From the NCBI GenBank assembly GCA_031267575.1, contig JAIRYN010000017.1, positions 48,453 to 112,452 on the forward strand: a DNA stretch of 64,000 nt, written 5' to 3'. Of the stretch, positions 35,488 through 44,875 are shown in pieces. Made by a program: the position numbers and the translations under genes. Within the stretch, counting starts at the first letter, position 1. Every line of letters begins with the position of its first letter. The DNA comes from Synergistaceae bacterium. Its GTDB lineage: Bacteria > Synergistota > Synergistia > Synergistales > Aminobacteriaceae. The notes beneath the pieces are model-generated. The model was not told where the DNA came from. It saw only the letters and a program-made list of their open reading frames with translations, and ran no database searches.

Positions 35488-37317
35488 TCAACTCTGAGAG
35501 ACGCGTAATTTTGCCCCCACTCCATAGCTGAGAGGGCGTTCTCTCTTATCGGAAGGTGAGTTGTAGACATTATTGCCTATCATCATCTGGGTTGACCCGC
35601 CTCCGTCCAAGTTGAGGGCGTAGGTCATATCGTTTCCCTTGAGGATAGACGCCACCTCCTGGAGTGTGAAACCGGCGCTGTGCATTCCGTCCCGCCCGTC
35701 GCCCACGAAAAAGACCCACTGGCCCTGCCTCGTCAGACCGATGACGGAACGGGGATGGCGCAAATTGAGAAACGCAGCGCTGAATCCCTCGGACTCGACT
35801 TTGATTTTTCCGTCGCGGATAAGGGACGGGCCAGCTTGAATGATGTAGTCCATATTGTGCCATTGGGGGTCTCCCGCGTTGAGAATCCCCTCGACCCGCA
35901 CTTTATCTCCCGGATTCAGATACTCCGCCAGAACCGCCGCGTTCGCGCCGTAGCCGGCCAAAACGTAGTGTCCAGGCTTCAGAGGAGTCCCTCCGGAGAA
36001 GTTGACTGAGAGACATTTGCCATCCTCCACCAGAACCTCCACCACCTGATCGTTGTGGGGAGTTGATCTGCCGTAATGCTGGGTATAGAGCACGAGCGTG
36101 TTCCCCTTGACGTAGTGATTCACGGAATTGACAGCCAACCACCCTGCCTCCAACTGGACCCTGCCCTCCCAAGAGACTTTTCCGAAAGCCGCGTGGTTGT
36201 CCTTGGACCAACCTAGGGAAGTTCGTCCCTGATAGGGTTTATTGACAAGGGTTTTGTCAATTTTGAGGGTTCCGATGGGCGCGCCTTGATTGCGGCCTGT
36301 TATGGCGAAGAACCCCGCGTTGATCGCCGCCTGGGCGCCGCTTATCCTCGTCATGAATGATAGGGGCGCCAATGACCTTATCCCCATCGGCGCGATGATA
36401 GGCTCCATAACGTAATAGGAAGGATCCAGCTTCAAAAGAGCCCAGTAAAAGGGTTGATTTTCCAGATTCAGGTTTTTGATGGACGAAAAAATACGGCTGG
36501 ACTTGCCTCGGTCCTTGGCCAGCGCTGTTAATCGGCGTACACGGGCGTAGTCCTCCAACAGCTCGCTTCCAAGGCGCCACTCGTAGTTGGGGTTGCTGGC
36601 TGCCATTTTAAAGCCTTGGGAGGCGAAAAATCGCTGCAACTCGTCGACCTCCGATTTTTCATCGAAGCCATCCACGTAAACCCTCCACTTGGGTACGCCG
36701 CTAAAGGTCCCCTTTCGATAGATTTCAAGTTCCATTCCGGGTGCCGGGGCGAAGCGGATTTCCAGCTTCAAGTTCCGGCTGGCCTGCCTCACGTTGGCGA
36801 TCAAAACTTTGGCTTCATCGGGCGCGAGCTTGTGAGTGGGGTCAAAAGTCTTTGCCTCTTTCTTGAAGAGAGGAGGCCTCATAAGGGTTGCCACAGCCAG
36901 ACAACCTTTTTCCAATGGGGACAGGGATTTTTCGTCGCTGAAGCGAAGATTCAAGACGGAGTAATCGATGTCCGAGAGAATCTGGGCCTCCGTCGCGAGC
37001 CCCAGAGACTGGATCATCCAGCGCAAGGCTTCCCGCCGAGTCACAGAGTCCTCCAAATCGGAGACGGATTCCGGCACGATGCCGCTCTTGAGGATCGTCG
37101 CGGCGTTTTCCCTGGCGGTGTTTTTAGTCTCGAACCCCCGCGCCGCCAACAGCTGAGATAAGAAAGTGTCCTTGCGCACGACCTGGGGGGTAGCATATAC
37201 GGCTCCTGCGGAAAAAAACAGAAAAACAAACAAAAAGAAAAACGCACTCGTTTTCAAGTTCAGTACATTTGGAAAACGCGACAAACCGCGCGACCTTGAA
37301 ACAGCAATAAACTTCAT
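35488..37317 (-). CDS. Secreted phosphodiester glycosidase (NAGPA-like) with SLH-like N-terminus
   Basis: 609 residues from ATG 37317, chosen because GGAG lies nine bases upstream; a longer frame lacks this. A signal peptide is clear (FFFLFVFLFFSAGAVYA). Residues about 50-180 contain SLH-like patterns (TRREALRWMIQSLGL; FSDEKSLSPLEKGCLAVATLM; FDPTHKLAPDEAKVLIANV). The C-terminal 280 residues are the phosphodiester glycosidase domain: AINAGFFAITGRNQGAPIG, LRHPRSVIGLTRQGQWVFFVGDGR and YALNLDGGGSTQMMIG. It probably acts on a cell-surface glycan outside the inner membrane. It lies 14 bases after the hybrid kinase gene, likely in one operon. Confidence 0.85.
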   Translation of the reverse strand: MKFIAVSRSRGLSRFPNVLNLKTSAFFFLFVFLFFSAGAVYATPQVVRKDTFLSQLLAARGFETKNTARENAATILKSGIVPESVSDLEDSVTRREALRWMIQSLGLATEAQILSDIDYSVLNLRFSDEKSLSPLEKGCLAVATLMRPPLFKKEAKTFDPTHKLAPDEAKVLIANVRQASRNLKLEIRFAPAPGMELEIYRKGTFSGVPKWRVYVDGFDEKSEVDELQRFFASQGFKMAASNPNYEWRLGSELLEDYARVRRLTALAKDRGKSSRIFSSIKNLNLENQPFYWALLKLDPSYYVMEPIIAPMGIRSLAPLSFMTRISGAQAAINAGFFAITGRNQGAPIGTLKIDKTLVNKPYQGRTSLGWSKDNHAAFGKVSWEGRVQLEAGWLAVNSVNHYVKGNTLVLYTQHYGRSTPHNDQVVEVLVEDGKCLSVNFSGGTPLKPGHYVLAGYGANAAVLAEYLNPGDKVRVEGILNAGDPQWHNMDYIIQAGPSLIRDGKIKVESEGFSAAFLNLRHPRSVIGLTRQGQWVFFVGDGRDGMHSAGFTLQEVASILKGNDMTYALNLDGGGSTQMMIGNNVYNSPSDKRERPLSYGVGAKLRVSQS

Positions 37318-37331
37318 AAACCTCGTCTCCT

Positions 37332-40300
37332 TCAAATCCGCAACTCCGATTGCCGGGCTTTTAGTCCTATTTCGGCCCATTTGTGATATGTCCGGTACAA
37401 CTCGTCCACGTCGATGGGCTTCGTAACGTGGGCGTTCATTCCGGCGAGCATACTTTTTTCATAGTCCCCCTGCATGGCGTGAGCCGTCATTGCCACGATG
37501 GGCAAATGCTCCGAGGCGCAACCAGGAAGCTCCCGAATGCGCTTTGTCGCCTCTAGTCCATCCATGACGGGCATTTGAACGTCCATGAAGACCATGTCGT
37601 ACCGCTTGATCTTAATAGCCTCGATGGCCTCCACGCCGTTGTTGGCCACGTCTACCCTGGCCCCTTTCTGCTTCAGAAGCTCGATGGCGATCTCCTGGTT
37701 GATCAGGTTGTCCTCTACCAAAAGGACATCCGCCTCCAGATCGGGGGTATCGTCGTAATGATGCCGCGCTTCCTCCAGATTCTCGGAAGTCTGGTGCTCG
37801 CGGCTCAAGATATCAATCAAGATATCGTAAAAATCTGACCGACTGATGGGTTTTGGAGCGAACCCGGCTAGCTTCAGCTTGCTGCACACCGCCCGGCACT
37901 CTCCGTCGTCATAGGCGGACACCATCACCACCAGGGGTTGATCTTCCTCTTCTATCTCCTCACGTATACGAAGCACCGTGCCCTCTCCGTCCAGCTCCGG
38001 CATTTGCCAATCTAAAATGAGAAAAGCATAGGAGTTTTTCTCGTCGATGGCCGCGCGGAGTTTGCGCAACGCCTCGTAGCCGGAGCTGGCGCTGTCGGTC
38101 TTCAGGTCTAAGGAGTGCAACGTCTCCTCCAGGATTTCTAGAGCATTTTCGTCATCGTCGACCACGAGAACCCGCAAGCCCTGAATGTCCACAATGGCGG
38201 AAGAGTTGCTCTTCACTTTGCCGGCTTCCATCTTGACCGTGAAACGGAAAGTGCTTCCTTGGTTCTCCACGCTCTCCGCTTCGATATGGCCTTCCATGGA
38301 CTCGACCAGATGCTTGCAGATGGAAAGCCCCAGACCGCTACCGCCGTACTTGCGGGTCGTCGAGCTGTCGGCCTGGGTGAAAGGGACGAAAATACGCGCC
38401 AACTGCTCTTCGGACATGCCGATTCCCGTGTCCTCTACGGCGAAATGCAGGAGGATCGCCTTGTGTTCCTCCCATTTTTCCCCTAGAAGCTCTGAGGAGG
38501 CGTGAAGGATGATTTTGCCGCGTTCCGTAAACTTGACCGCGTTATTGCAGAGATTGAGCAAAATCTGATGTAACCGTAGGGAATCGCCCACCAGATACTC
38601 CTGAATGTTTTTATCCACGTCCAGGGAAAACAGGACACCTTTCTTTTCCGCGTTGAAGGCGACCAAGTCCCATAGATTCTTGAACATCTCCGACAATCGG
38701 AAAGAGGCTTTCTCCAAGGTCAGCTTCCCCGCCTCGATTTTCGAGAAGTCCAAGACGTCATTGATGATGGACAAAAGAGATGTGGCGGCAGAATGTATCT
38801 TGCTCAGGTAGTTACGTTGTTTTTCCGTCATCTGAGTTTGCAGGCAGAGGTGACTCATTCCCAGGATGGCGTTCATGGGTGTGCGGATCTCGTGGCTCAT
38901 ACTGGCCAAAAATTCGCTTTTCGTGCGCGCGGCCTGTTCCGCCGCCTTCCGGGCCCGCGTCAAGTCCGTCACGTTAACGATCCAGGCCAAAAAGACCTTC
39001 TTGCCGTCGTGGAAAAAAGGGATCAAGGACAACAGGGTCTCGTACTGGTTGCCCTCTTTATCCTTCAGTTTGACGGGCCAGTTGTCGATGGGTTCGTTCC
39101 GGCGGATGGCCTGAAGCACCAACTCTCTCTCCTCCTGGCTAGCGTAGAGGGAAGCCATGGAGTCGCCTGCGGTGACGCCCAGAAGCACGGTTCCGTTTTG
39201 GTTGACGATGGAAATCTCTTCATCGGCGATCAGAGCCAAAATGATGGGCGTGGAGTTCAACATGTTCTGGAGTTGCTCGCGCTGTTGGCTCAAAGCATCC
39301 TGAGCCTTACGCTGATCGCGTAGGTCGTGAACGCTGGCGACCACCAGGCGACGCTGGTTCACGTGAATTAAGGTCAAAGTCAGATCGCAGGGAATGAGGT
39401 CTCTCTTGGAATCGATGTAGACCCATTCCAAAGCGGCGGAACCTTCCCGCAGCGCTTTACGAAAGGCTTCTGAGTACCGTTCAAGGGAGATCGCCCCATC
39501 TGGTTGAAAAGAGGGGAAAAATTTCGAGTAGTTCTCCAGGATCTCGTGCTTGGTCTTCGCGTTCAGCATACGTACCATGGCGGGGTTGCAGTCGAGGACC
39601 TTCAGGTCTTCGGTAATGGTCAAATAGCCATTGTCGGTGGTCCTGTAGATGGCGTCCATCATCTCGTGAGTTTCGACCATATTCGTTAGGTCGAGGAAAG
39701 CGAGGACAAAACCCATCTGGTATCCCTCGCGCGGGAGCGGTCCCACGTAAAGATTGACGGGAGACCAGCTTCCGTCTTTTCTCATAAATCCCAGACCGGG
39801 AACGTGGGCTTTTCGTTTGCCCTTCAGAGCCCGGAACAGAGGGGAGTCGTCCCATTTGCAAATCGTGCCGTCCCGGTCCACCAAGGGGACCTTTTCAAAA
39901 AAATTGGCGGATAAAAGCTCTTCCTCCGTTTCTCCCAAAATGGAAAGAGCGGCGCTGTTGGCGAAAGCGATTCGGTACTGCATGTCCAGTTCGATAATCC
40001 CCTCGAATGTCGAGTCCAAAATTAACCGGGAGTGGTTTTTTGAATCCTCTAAAGCCTCGGTGCGCTGTTTGACTAGGTCCTCCAGTCTCGACCGATGGAG
40101 GGCTAACTTGGCGTCTAAGGCGCGTCGTTCACTGTCCTCAACCTCCAAAGCGTTGGCCATTTCGTCAAAGGCGCGAGCCAACATTCCTACCTCGCCCAGC
40201 TTATAGTCCACTCCGGAACGAGCCTCTAACTCACCTGAGGTAAAGCGCTTCGTAGCATCCAGAAGTTTTTCGAGGGGTAGAGCCAAATAGCGATTCCCCA

Positions 40301-40637
40301 GGTGGATGGCGAACACACTGCCGGCCACGATGACGCAGACAATCAAAAGAGTGCCGCTTGTGACGGCCGCGGAGGCGTCCTCAATGGCGGTCTTCTCGTC
40401 ATAGGACGTGACGATCGTGATATAGGGCTGATCAGAGGAACTCACGACATGTTCGGCCCAAGCAACTCCACGCGCCACTTCCATAGTCGTGGCCGTCACC
40501 AAATTTAAAGCCTGCTTTTCGTTCCGGGCTTTCAGCCATCCAAATATCACTAGAGAAGGAACGGCCATACCCAAGATCATAACCACCAGCATGAAACAGA
40601 CGTTGGATATTTTGGCCTTCCGCAAAACGGGAATCAT
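37332..40637 (-). CDS. Hybrid sensor histidine kinase with PAS and two receiver domains
   Basis: 1101 residues from ATG 40637, with GGTGGAG five bases upstream. Two transmembrane segments flank a short outer loop (about 40-85), then a HAMP-like linker (RYLALPLEKLLDATKRFTSGEL). Three PAS-like domains follow (starting ILDSTFEGIIELD, YRTTDNGYLTITED and MLNSTPIILALIAD). HisKA has SMSHEIRTPMNAILGMSH with His582. The HATPase has LCNNAVKF and GSGLGLSICKHLVE. Receiver one has Asp876 (LILDWQMPELDG) and receiver two Asp1019 (VFMDVQMPVMDG). There is no HPt domain, so a separate HPt partner is expected. The signal and target are unknown. Confidence 0.93.
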   Translation of the reverse strand: MIPVLRKAKISNVCFMLVVMILGMAVPSLVIFGWLKARNEKQALNLVTATTMEVARGVAWAEHVVSSSDQPYITIVTSYDEKTAIEDASAAVTSGTLLIVCVIVAGSVFAIHLGNRYLALPLEKLLDATKRFTSGELEARSGVDYKLGEVGMLARAFDEMANALEVEDSERRALDAKLALHRSRLEDLVKQRTEALEDSKNHSRLILDSTFEGIIELDMQYRIAFANSAALSILGETEEELLSANFFEKVPLVDRDGTICKWDDSPLFRALKGKRKAHVPGLGFMRKDGSWSPVNLYVGPLPREGYQMGFVLAFLDLTNMVETHEMMDAIYRTTDNGYLTITEDLKVLDCNPAMVRMLNAKTKHEILENYSKFFPSFQPDGAISLERYSEAFRKALREGSAALEWVYIDSKRDLIPCDLTLTLIHVNQRRLVVASVHDLRDQRKAQDALSQQREQLQNMLNSTPIILALIADEEISIVNQNGTVLLGVTAGDSMASLYASQEERELVLQAIRRNEPIDNWPVKLKDKEGNQYETLLSLIPFFHDGKKVFLAWIVNVTDLTRARKAAEQAARTKSEFLASMSHEIRTPMNAILGMSHLCLQTQMTEKQRNYLSKIHSAATSLLSIINDVLDFSKIEAGKLTLEKASFRLSEMFKNLWDLVAFNAEKKGVLFSLDVDKNIQEYLVGDSLRLHQILLNLCNNAVKFTERGKIILHASSELLGEKWEEHKAILLHFAVEDTGIGMSEEQLARIFVPFTQADSSTTRKYGGSGLGLSICKHLVESMEGHIEAESVENQGSTFRFTVKMEAGKVKSNSSAIVDIQGLRVLVVDDDENALEILEETLHSLDLKTDSASSGYEALRKLRAAIDEKNSYAFLILDWQMPELDGEGTVLRIREEIEEEDQPLVVMVSAYDDGECRAVCSKLKLAGFAPKPISRSDFYDILIDILSREHQTSENLEEARHHYDDTPDLEADVLLVEDNLINQEIAIELLKQKGARVDVANNGVEAIEAIKIKRYDMVFMDVQMPVMDGLEATKRIRELPGCASEHLPIVAMTAHAMQGDYEKSMLAGMNAHVTKPIDVDELYRTYHKWAEIGLKARQSELRI

Positions 40638-40691
40638 TTTACTCCACCTTTTCGGACGCGACTTCGGATGCATTATGCTTTTTGTTATTTT

Positions 40692-42098
40692 CTAAATTGT
40701 AGCATATGGCGTCCCGCCCCAAAACGCCTGAGTGGCGGCTATCGCGCGAGAGTAAACGGCGCGCGCTTTTTGTTTTTTGTCTCTCATATTCTGGGGAAGG
40801 GAAGGGAAAATGCCCAGGTTGACGTTCATGGGTTGAAATGTTTTTTTCCCCGTCTCCGCGTTTTGCAGGTAGGTGAGAAGAGACCCGATGGCGGTCTCGC
40901 GGGGCCAATGAAGCAAAGGCCCGCCTGCCAGAAGCCGCGCGGCGTTCACCCCGGCCACCAGTCCCATAGCGGTGCTTTCCATGTAGCCTTCGACTCCTGC
41001 TAGTTGTCCGGCCAGGAAAATGTCGCGATTTTCCAATGCCTTATTTGCCTTATTTTCCGATTCTTTTCCCAGTTTTTTCAACCGTAAGTGGCAGTCCAAC
41101 ACGACGGGGGCGTTGACGTAAATGTTTCGATGCATGACTCCGAAGCGCGCGATTTCCGCGTTTTCCAGGCCAGGGATTAGGTGGATCAGGTGCGACTGCT
41201 CGCCCCATTTTAGGCCGGTCTGGAAACCTACCAGGTTGTAAAGGGTCCCCTCTCGGTTGTCTCGGCGTAGTTGCGCCACCGCGTAGGGTTCGCGTCCGGT
41301 CCGGGGGTCTGGAAGCCCCACCGGCTTCATCGGCCCGAATCGCAAAGTGTCCATACCCCGGGAAGCCAGAACTTCCACGGGCATACACCCCTCGAAGTAC
41401 GCGTCCTTTTCAAAACGCATCCCTCTTTCAAAGGAATGGGGAACCACCCGCTCCGCTTTCACCAGAGCTTCGTAAAAAAGGCCGTATTCCTCTCGGTTCA
41501 TGGGACAGTTGATGTAGTCGTCGTCTTGCCCGTACCGTCCCGCCGCGTAGGCCTTTTCCATGTCAATGGATTCCCAGGTCACGATGGGCGCCGCGGCGTC
41601 GAAAAAAGAAAGGTAATTTCCCCCCACGAAGGCCTGTAAGCTCTCGGCCATAGCAAAAGAGGTCAAGGGCCCCGTGGCGATTACTAGCGGGGTTTTAGAG
41701 TCGGAGTCGGGTAAACGAGTCATTTCCTCGCGCAGGACTTCGATGCGGGGGTGGGATTCCACGTGGGCGCTCACCAGTTCGGAAAATCGTTCACGGTCCA
41801 CGGCCAAAGCCCTTCCGGCGGGAACGCGGGAGACATGAGCACATTGAAGGATGAGGGAGCCTCCCAGTTCTAGCTCCGCCTTCAGGATGCCTGGAGCGCC
41901 CGTCTCTCCCTCGCCACCAAAGGAGTTGCTGCATACGATCTCCGCCAACTGGGCGGTGCTGTGCGCCGGGGTTTGAATAAAAGGGCGCATCTCGAAAAGC
42001 CGGACGCGAAAACCGCGATGGGCTAATTGCCAGGCGGCCTCGCATCCCGCAAGGCCGCCTCCCACAACGACGATATCGGGAGCGCAATCAGGCTTCAT
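40692..42098 (-). CDS. trmFO: Methylenetetrahydrofolate-tRNA-(uracil-5-)-methyltransferase TrmFO
   Basis: TrmFO makes m5U54 in tRNA using methylene-THF and FADH2. The FAD loop is IVVVGGGLAGCEAAWQLAHRG (residues 9-29). Family blocks include AHSTAQLAEIVCSNSFGG, with the conserved Cys, GNYLSFFDAAAPIV and GQLAGVEGYMESTAMGLVAGVNAARL. The length of 468 is slightly long at the C-terminus. It lies nine bases behind topA on the same strand, a pairing common in bacteria that use TrmFO. Confidence 0.95.
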   Translation of the reverse strand: MKPDCAPDIVVVGGGLAGCEAAWQLAHRGFRVRLFEMRPFIQTPAHSTAQLAEIVCSNSFGGEGETGAPGILKAELELGGSLILQCAHVSRVPAGRALAVDRERFSELVSAHVESHPRIEVLREEMTRLPDSDSKTPLVIATGPLTSFAMAESLQAFVGGNYLSFFDAAAPIVTWESIDMEKAYAAGRYGQDDDYINCPMNREEYGLFYEALVKAERVVPHSFERGMRFEKDAYFEGCMPVEVLASRGMDTLRFGPMKPVGLPDPRTGREPYAVAQLRRDNREGTLYNLVGFQTGLKWGEQSHLIHLIPGLENAEIARFGVMHRNIYVNAPVVLDCHLRLKKLGKESENKANKALENRDIFLAGQLAGVEGYMESTAMGLVAGVNAARLLAGGPLLHWPRETAIGSLLTYLQNAETGKKTFQPMNVNLGIFPSLPQNMRDKKQKARAVYSRAIAATQAFWGGTPYATI

Positions 42099-42107
42099 CA
42101 GACTTCA

Positions 42108-44396
42108 TCAGGCTTCAAGGGACTCTTCCTGCGTTTTATAGCCGCAGGTGGGGCAGAGGATCGTCTTACCCCTCTTCTGGAGGTCGCCGCTACAGTCGGG
42201 GCATTTTTTGCCCGTAGGCTGGTTCCAGGCGATGTAGTCACAATCCGGGTAACGGGAGCAACCGAAGAAGGTTTTACCCTTTTTACTGCGCCGCTTGACG
42301 ATTTCGCCGCCTGCCGTCTCGCCGCACTGAGGGCATTTGACTCCGATGGTCGTTAGAATGGCGCGGGTGTAACGACACTCTGGGTAGCCACTGCAAGCGA
42401 TGAACTCCCCGAAACGACCGCGCTTCTTCACCAAGGGGCTGCCACACTGGGGGCAGTCTTCGCCCACGGGTTCCGGATCCGGCAACTCCACCTTCGCCGC
42501 GTCTTTCGCCACCTCGACGGTCTGAGAAAAGTCCTGCCAAAATCTCTTCACTACATCCAGCCATTTGCGCTTGTCTTCTTCTACTTCGTCCAGCTCTTTT
42601 TCCATCTGGGCGGTGAAACCCGCGTTCACAATAGACGCTAGGCTTTCTCGGTCGAAGTACTTCTTCAGAAATTCGTCCACGATCATTCCCAAGGAGGTGG
42701 GGGCCAGCCGCTTGTCCTCGTTCTTTTCTACGTAGTCCCGGTTGTAGAGGGTCTCCACGATGGTAGCGTAAGTAGAGGGGCGACCGACGCCGTCCTCTTC
42801 GAGAGCTTTTATGAGGGTCGCCTCGGAGTACCGGGCGGGAGGGCGGGTGAAACGCTGCTCTTTTTCGGCGGAGACGAAGGTCAAATGTTCTCCCTCTTTG
42901 GCTGGTTCCAGAGTGTCACCCTTCAGTTCCAGAGGCCAAATCACGCTCCATCCCTCAAAAATCAAACTTTCCCCCAACTGTCTCATACCGACCAGCCCCG
43001 CGCTTGCCAAAAGGGTGGAATTCGCCACCACCGCATTGGTCATTTGGGAGGCCACGAACCGCCGCCAAATCATATCATAGAGCTTGAACTGCTCCTGGGA
43101 GAGCGCGTATTGCACCGAATCGGGAGTGATGTTCACGTCCGTAGGACGTATAGCCTCATGGGCATCCTGGCTGCGTCCGGTGGCCGTGTAGAGGTTGGGT
43201 TTCCCCGGTAAATAGCGGGGGTCGTACTTGGAGGTGATGTAATCGCGGCAGGCCCCAATCGCCTCCTCCGAGATTCTGAGGCTGTCGGTTCTCATGTAAG
43301 TGATCATGCCCGTATGCCCCCGACCATGCAAATCCAGGCCCTCGTATAAGTCTTGGGCAATGCGCATGGTACGACGAGGGGATAACCCTAGACGGCGCGC
43401 GGCCTCTTGTTGAAGGCTGCTGGTCTTGAAGGGGGGTTGGGGTTTGCGTTGGCTTTCCCGCAGACGAAATTCCGAGACGACAATTTCGTTCCCGCGGATC
43501 TCCTGAATGATCGTTTCGGCAAACTCGCCGTCCTTGATCAGGAGGGGCATACTGTTTTTCCACAGGGTTTTGCCCTCCCAACGGTCCACTTTCAGCTCAT
43601 AGCTGCGCCCTTCAGATTTCAGCTCATAGCTGCGCCCTTCAGAGGAGCTGGCTCCCGACGCGTCGGCTTTTACCGTGACGCTCCAGTATTCTTCAGGCAT
43701 GAACTTTTTGATTTCCCGCTCCCGCTCGCAGATGAGATCCAGCGCTACCGATTGGACCCGACCCGCTGAAAGCCCATAGCGAACCTTGTTCCACAAAAGT
43801 GGAGATAGGGTATAACCCACCAACCGGTCCAGAATGCGGCGCGCCTGCTGCGCGTCCACTTTGCGTAGATCGATAACGTCCGGGTGCGCGACGGCCTCCC
43901 GCACCGCGTTGGCGGTGATCTCATAAAAACGGACCCGGCATTTTTCGTCCAGCGGTACGGACAAAAGTTCCGCCAGATGCCAAGCGATGGCCTCCCCCTC
44001 TCGGTCGGGGTCGGAAGCCAACAGGACGCCTGCGGCGTTTTGGGAGAGAGCGGCTAGCTCGTTTTTGATAGGAGCTTTTCCCTTAACCAGAATGTACTCC
44101 GGCGCGAAATCGTTCTCGATATCGATGGCCATGCGGCTACGGGGCAGGTCACGGATGTGCCCCACGCTGGACTTGATGATATAACCCGACCCCAGAATCT
44201 TGGACAGGGTCTTTGCCTTGGAGGGGGACTCCACAATAATCAACGTTTTCCCGGTTTCTTTGGTTTTCGCGTTTTCTTTGTTTTTTGATTTTTTTGTCTC
44301 CAAGGTCTTCGAGACGCTTTTCTCGGTTTTCTTTTTGGCCGGATTTTTTTTCAACTTCAGCTCCGGTTCCGGCGTCGTCTTGCGTTTGACCATCAT
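42108..44396 (-). CDS. topA: DNA topoisomerase I
   Basis: A type IA topoisomerase that relaxes negative supercoils. The start is ATG 44396, overlapping the stop of the upstream gene as TGATG; a longer frame to 44600 is a shadow. A lysine-rich tail (about 1-45) precedes the Toprim domain TLIIVESPSKAKTLSKILG and SDPDREGEAIAWHLAE. The active-site Tyr is about 367 in HTGMITYMRTDS. Three or four zinc-ribbon motifs end the protein (CPQCGSPLVKKRG...; CPQCGETAGGE...; CPDCSGDLQKRG). A 27-bp in-frame tandem duplication (43590-43643) gives SEGRSYELK twice. Confidence 0.96.
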   Translation of the reverse strand: MMVKRKTTPEPELKLKKNPAKKKTEKSVSKTLETKKSKNKENAKTKETGKTLIIVESPSKAKTLSKILGSGYIIKSSVGHIRDLPRSRMAIDIENDFAPEYILVKGKAPIKNELAALSQNAAGVLLASDPDREGEAIAWHLAELLSVPLDEKCRVRFYEITANAVREAVAHPDVIDLRKVDAQQARRILDRLVGYTLSPLLWNKVRYGLSAGRVQSVALDLICEREREIKKFMPEEYWSVTVKADASGASSSEGRSYELKSEGRSYELKVDRWEGKTLWKNSMPLLIKDGEFAETIIQEIRGNEIVVSEFRLRESQRKPQPPFKTSSLQQEAARRLGLSPRRTMRIAQDLYEGLDLHGRGHTGMITYMRTDSLRISEEAIGACRDYITSKYDPRYLPGKPNLYTATGRSQDAHEAIRPTDVNITPDSVQYALSQEQFKLYDMIWRRFVASQMTNAVVANSTLLASAGLVGMRQLGESLIFEGWSVIWPLELKGDTLEPAKEGEHLTFVSAEKEQRFTRPPARYSEATLIKALEEDGVGRPSTYATIVETLYNRDYVEKNEDKRLAPTSLGMIVDEFLKKYFDRESLASIVNAGFTAQMEKELDEVEEDKRKWLDVVKRFWQDFSQTVEVAKDAAKVELPDPEPVGEDCPQCGSPLVKKRGRFGEFIACSGYPECRYTRAILTTIGVKCPQCGETAGGEIVKRRSKKGKTFFGCSRYPDCDYIAWNQPTGKKCPDCSGDLQKRGKTILCPTCGYKTQEESLEA

Positions 44397-44758
44397 CAAC
44401 AAATCCACGAGCCGAAAGGCGTTGGGTAAGAGGCGAAGGCAAAGGGAATACTGAAAGAAGGGTTCAACGCCACGGCGTGAAACAGGGCTTCGAAAGTCTG
44501 AAGATCCACGGCGGCACCGCTTATGCTTCCGAGAGCCACGGCCTGCTGAATCGCGTTTTCCGTGACTTTCAACGGCACGAACTGAGAGTCCAAAAGACAA
44601 TAAGCCATCGACTGGGCCTCCCAGGAAAGGTATTGACGTTCCAGACGATGAAAAATTCTTCGAGCGCTAAAACCTGGTCGTTCCATCGCTGGAACCGTTA
44701 TCGGAATCGAAGACGCGGCTTCGACACTATTTTTATTCAAAAGCCTTCTCCCTTTCAA
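44396..44758 (-). CDS. Small protein of unknown function coupled to topA
   Basis: 120 residues, not recognised. The stop overlaps the topA ATG (TGATG), which argues for real translation. The start is TTG 44758 (GAGAGG seven bases upstream), with an alternative TTG at about 44740 after GGGAG. The sequence has helical stretches (SMAYCLLDSQFVPLKVTENA, then IQQAVALGSISGAAVDL) and no signal peptide or membrane segment. It could be a dprA-topA operon protein of one phylum. No function is claimed. Confidence 0.6.
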   Translation of the reverse strand: MKGRRLLNKNSVEAASSIPITVPAMERPGFSARRIFHRLERQYLSWEAQSMAYCLLDSQFVPLKVTENAIQQAVALGSISGAAVDLQTFEALFHAVALNPSFSIPFAFASYPTPFGSWIC

Positions 44759-44840
44759 GGAAAAACCTCTCGCGTGCGTTTTCCCTTCGAATTTCCTCCG
44801 TAGTTGTATCGGAGCCTGTGGACGTCACTATATATACCAT
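44733..44840 (-). CDS. Possible micro-protein between dprA and the topA partner
   Basis: 35 residues from ATG 44840: MVYIVTSTGSDTTTEEIRRE, then NARERFFLEREKAFE. The AGGGGG upstream is too close for a good site. The frame stays open further upstream into dprA. It overlaps the next gene by 26 bases. Coding is only suggested by its position in a tightly packed operon and by its protein-like composition. Confidence 0.25.
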   Translation of the reverse strand: MVYIVTSTGSDTTTEEIRRENARERFFLEREKAFE

Positions 44841-44875
44841 ATCCCCCTGCGTCAAGGCAATCGAGTCGCAAAAAT

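Noticed and set aside
42108..44600. Longer topA start at 44600
   Set aside because: The extra 68 residues overlap the coupled small gene in another frame and do not look like topoisomerase; ATG 44396 fits the stop-start overlap.
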